Assembly (NCBI GenBank): GCA_902802975.1
Contig: CADCOF010000123.1
Coordinates: forward strand, 1-7,059
Direction: 5' to 3'
From: an uncultured Ruminococcus sp.
GTDB taxonomy: Bacteria; Bacillota; Clostridia; Oscillospirales; Acutalibacteraceae
Length of the DNA: 7,059 bases
Every line of letters begins with the position of its first letter. Position 1 is the stretch's first letter. This document shows, piece by piece, positions 5,758 through 7,059 of the stretch. Made by a program: the position numbers and the translations under genes. The notes below the pieces were generated by a model, which saw nothing but the letters and a program-made list of their open reading frames with translations, was not told where the DNA came from and ran no database searches.

Positions 5758-6768
5758 ATGAAAGTATTATTGACAGGGGGCGCAGGTTTTATTGGTTCGC
5801 ATACCTGCGTTGAGTTTCTCGAGCGAGGCTGGGAAGTTGTTGTCGCAGATAATTTTTCGAACAGTAAGCCCGAGGTTTTGAACCGTATAAAGATTATTAC
5901 AGGCAAAAGCTTTACTTTTTATGAGGCGGACGTTACACAGCGCAGCGCGCTCGATAAGATTTTTACAGAGCAGAAGATAGACGCTGTTGTTCATTTTGCA
6001 GGGTATAAGGCAGTTGGTGAGTCGGTGGCTAAACCACTGATGTATTATCGCAATAACCTTGACTCTACAATCACTCTTTTGGAGGCTATGGAGACTCACG
6101 GCGTCAAGAACCTCGTGTTCTCTTCGTCTGCCACTGTGTACGGTGAGAATAATCCCTCGCCATATAAAGAAGATATGCCGCTTTCTACATGTACAAACCC
6201 CTACGGCTGGACAAAGCTTATGAGCGAACAGATCATGCGCGACGCGGCAAATGCCGATAGTAATATGTCGGTGGTGCTTCTGCGCTACTTTAACCCTATC
6301 GGCGCGCACCCGAGCGGGCTTATCGGAGAGGATCCCGAGGGCATTCCGAATAACCTGTTTCCATATGTTGCAAAAGTTGCAGGGGGCAAGCTGCCAAAGC
6401 TTGGTATATTCGGCGACGATTATCCAACAGAGGACGGAACAGGCGTGCGCGACTATATTCATGTTGTCGATCTGGCAAAAGGTCACGCCGCAGCACTTGA
6501 ATACGCAGTGTCGCATAAGGGCATCGAGGCGGTTAACTTAGGCTCCGGCAAAGGTCACAGCGTTATGGAAGTGGTCACGACTTTCAGCCGCGTGAACAAT
6601 ATTCCCGTGCCTTATGATATAAAGCCCCGCCGTGCAGGCGACCTTCCGTCATATTACGCAAACGCAGAGAAAGCAAAAACGCTCCTCAACTGGGAGGTAG
6701 AGCTGACGCTTGAAGATATGTGCCGCGATATGTGGAAGTGGCAGACTCAGAATCCGGATGGATATTAA
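5758..6768 (+). CDS. galE: UDP-glucose 4-epimerase
   Basis: 336 residues, the usual GalE length, in the extended short-chain dehydrogenase/reductase family. It interconverts UDP-glucose and UDP-galactose with tightly bound NAD+ (Leloir pathway and UDP-galactose supply for surface polysaccharide) and is cytoplasmic. Visible signs: MKVLLTGGAGFIGSH with GxxGxxG at 7-13; NAD ribose region VVADNFSNS (28-36); HFAGYKAVGES (79-89); Ser124 in SSSATVYG; the YxxxK pair Tyr149 and Lys153 in NPYGWTK; RYFNPIGAHPSG (176-187); GTGVRDYIHVVDLA (227-240); and RRAGDLPSYYAN (291-302). The catalytic residues fall at the same numbers as in E. coli GalE. Tyr299, the residue that in E. coli narrows the sugar pocket, is present, which argues for UDP-Glc/UDP-Gal rather than UDP-GlcNAc. 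A good ribosome site precedes it, behind an inverted-repeat element. No clear promoter of its own is visible, so it may be read from the promoter at 4314 or from one inside the repeat. Confidence 0.95.
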   Translation: MKVLLTGGAGFIGSHTCVEFLERGWEVVVADNFSNSKPEVLNRIKIITGKSFTFYEADVTQRSALDKIFTEQKIDAVVHFAGYKAVGESVAKPLMYYRNNLDSTITLLEAMETHGVKNLVFSSSATVYGENNPSPYKEDMPLSTCTNPYGWTKLMSEQIMRDAANADSNMSVVLLRYFNPIGAHPSGLIGEDPEGIPNNLFPYVAKVAGGKLPKLGIFGDDYPTEDGTGVRDYIHVVDLAKGHAAALEYAVSHKGIEAVNLGSGKGHSVMEVVTTFSRVNNIPVPYDIKPRRAGDLPSYYANAEKAKTLLNWEVELTLEDMCRDMWKWQTQNPDGY

Positions 6769-6773
6769 TATTG

Positions 6774-6835
6774 AGTTGGTAGTTAGTAGTTGTTAGATTT
6801 AGATTTAGATTTAGATTAGCTGACAGCTGCCAACT
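6774..6835. repeat. TTAGAT tandem repeat enclosed by an inverted repeat
   Basis: Four perfect TTAGAT copies in tandem (6793-6816) sit between AGTTGGTAG (6774-6782) and CTGCCAACT (6827-6835), which pair over 9 positions with one G-U. Pairing can extend inward to about 6791 and 6818, mostly through G-U pairs. It starts 5 bases after the galE stop. No T tract follows the second arm, so it is not a standard terminator. It looks like a small repetitive element with a hexamer expansion in its loop. Confidence 0.6.
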
Positions 6836-6991
6836 TCGCTTTGAATAATTATTTATGTCGTAATATGTATTTTTTAACATGATTATGAGCAGCTAAGCTT
6901 ATAAAACCCGCTCTGACGCGTGAATTATGAACAAATCTAAAACTAAATTGAGATTTTTTTACTATTTGTTAAAATTTTTTTAAAAAAGGTA
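6836..6991. other. A+T-rich intergenic region without a gene
   Basis: No reading frame with a ribosome site is seen between galE and the promoter at 6992. AAATCT (6933-6938) can pair with AGATTT (6951-6956), followed directly by more T to 6960. This is a weak A+T-rich candidate terminator. The last 30 bases before the promoter are A/T tracts that could act as an UP element. Confidence 0.4.
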
Positions 6992-7020
6992 TTGCAATTT
7001 CTTTTTAGATGTAGTATAAT
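6992..7020 (+). promoter_or_regulatory. Near-consensus sigma-A promoter for a gene beyond the right edge
   Basis: TTGCAA (6992-6997) and a perfect TATAAT (7015-7020) are separated by 17 bases and preceded by phased A/T tracts (about 6953-6987). Transcription would start near 7027 and run out of the window. The 39 bases after it contain no ribosome site or start codon, so they belong to the leader or to an RNA gene that cannot be identified from this stub. Confidence 0.75.
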
Positions 7021-7059
7021 AAACACGCTGAGGAACTATTCTTCGGGATATTGACAACA

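Noticed and set aside
5767..6516. 249-codon minus-strand open frame opposite galE
   Set aside because: It is a shadow of a clear, conserved galE; no ribosome site and no recognisable domain.

Overview
The window looks like a chromosomal piece of a gut-type, low-to-moderate G+C Clostridia/Oscillospiraceae (Ruminococcus or Eubacterium siraeum-like) bacterium. This is an impression from three things: strong AGGAGG-type ribosome sites, sigma-A promoters with TATAAT-like boxes, and a DHHW-family surface protein. No 16S or other phylogenetic marker is present, so the assignment is inference. All five protein genes read rightward.

Layout. Bases 1-1865 hold the 3' part of a gene that begins before the left edge. 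It encodes a single-pass membrane protein with a DHHW (AlgX/AlgJ-like, SGNH-type) extracellular domain, a charged linker and a long acidic tail. One base later starts a 592-residue FkbH-type protein (1867-3645) with SGNH-like, HAD and GNAT-like modules. A 328-base gap (3646-3973) follows, filled by an array of perfect hairpins that looks like an interspersed repeat or structured element. Next is a 79-residue acyl carrier protein (3974-4213) with a stem-loop terminator. A well-formed promoter (4314-4342) then drives an unrecognised membrane-anchored or secreted protein (4418-5569). A 147-base inverted-repeat element separates it from galE (5758-6768, UDP-glucose 4-epimerase). The right end holds a hexamer tandem repeat inside an inverted repeat, then a near-consensus promoter (6992-7020) firing out of the window.

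How the genes may work together. In characterised natural-product pathways, FkbH-type enzymes take a three-carbon unit from 1,3-bisphosphoglycerate and load it as glyceryl thioester on a small ACP. AlgJ/AlgX/DltD-like SGNH proteins work with MBOAT membrane acyltransferases to put acyl groups on extracellular polymers. FkbH, ACP and DHHW side by side therefore suggest a surface-glycan acylation system built like the Dlt system (DltA loads, DltC carries, DltB/DltD export and transfer), with FkbH in place of DltA and a glyceryl-like group in place of D-alanine. No MBOAT gene lies in the window; it would be expected to the left. GalE would supply UDP-galactose for surface polysaccharide, but it appears to be a separate transcription unit.
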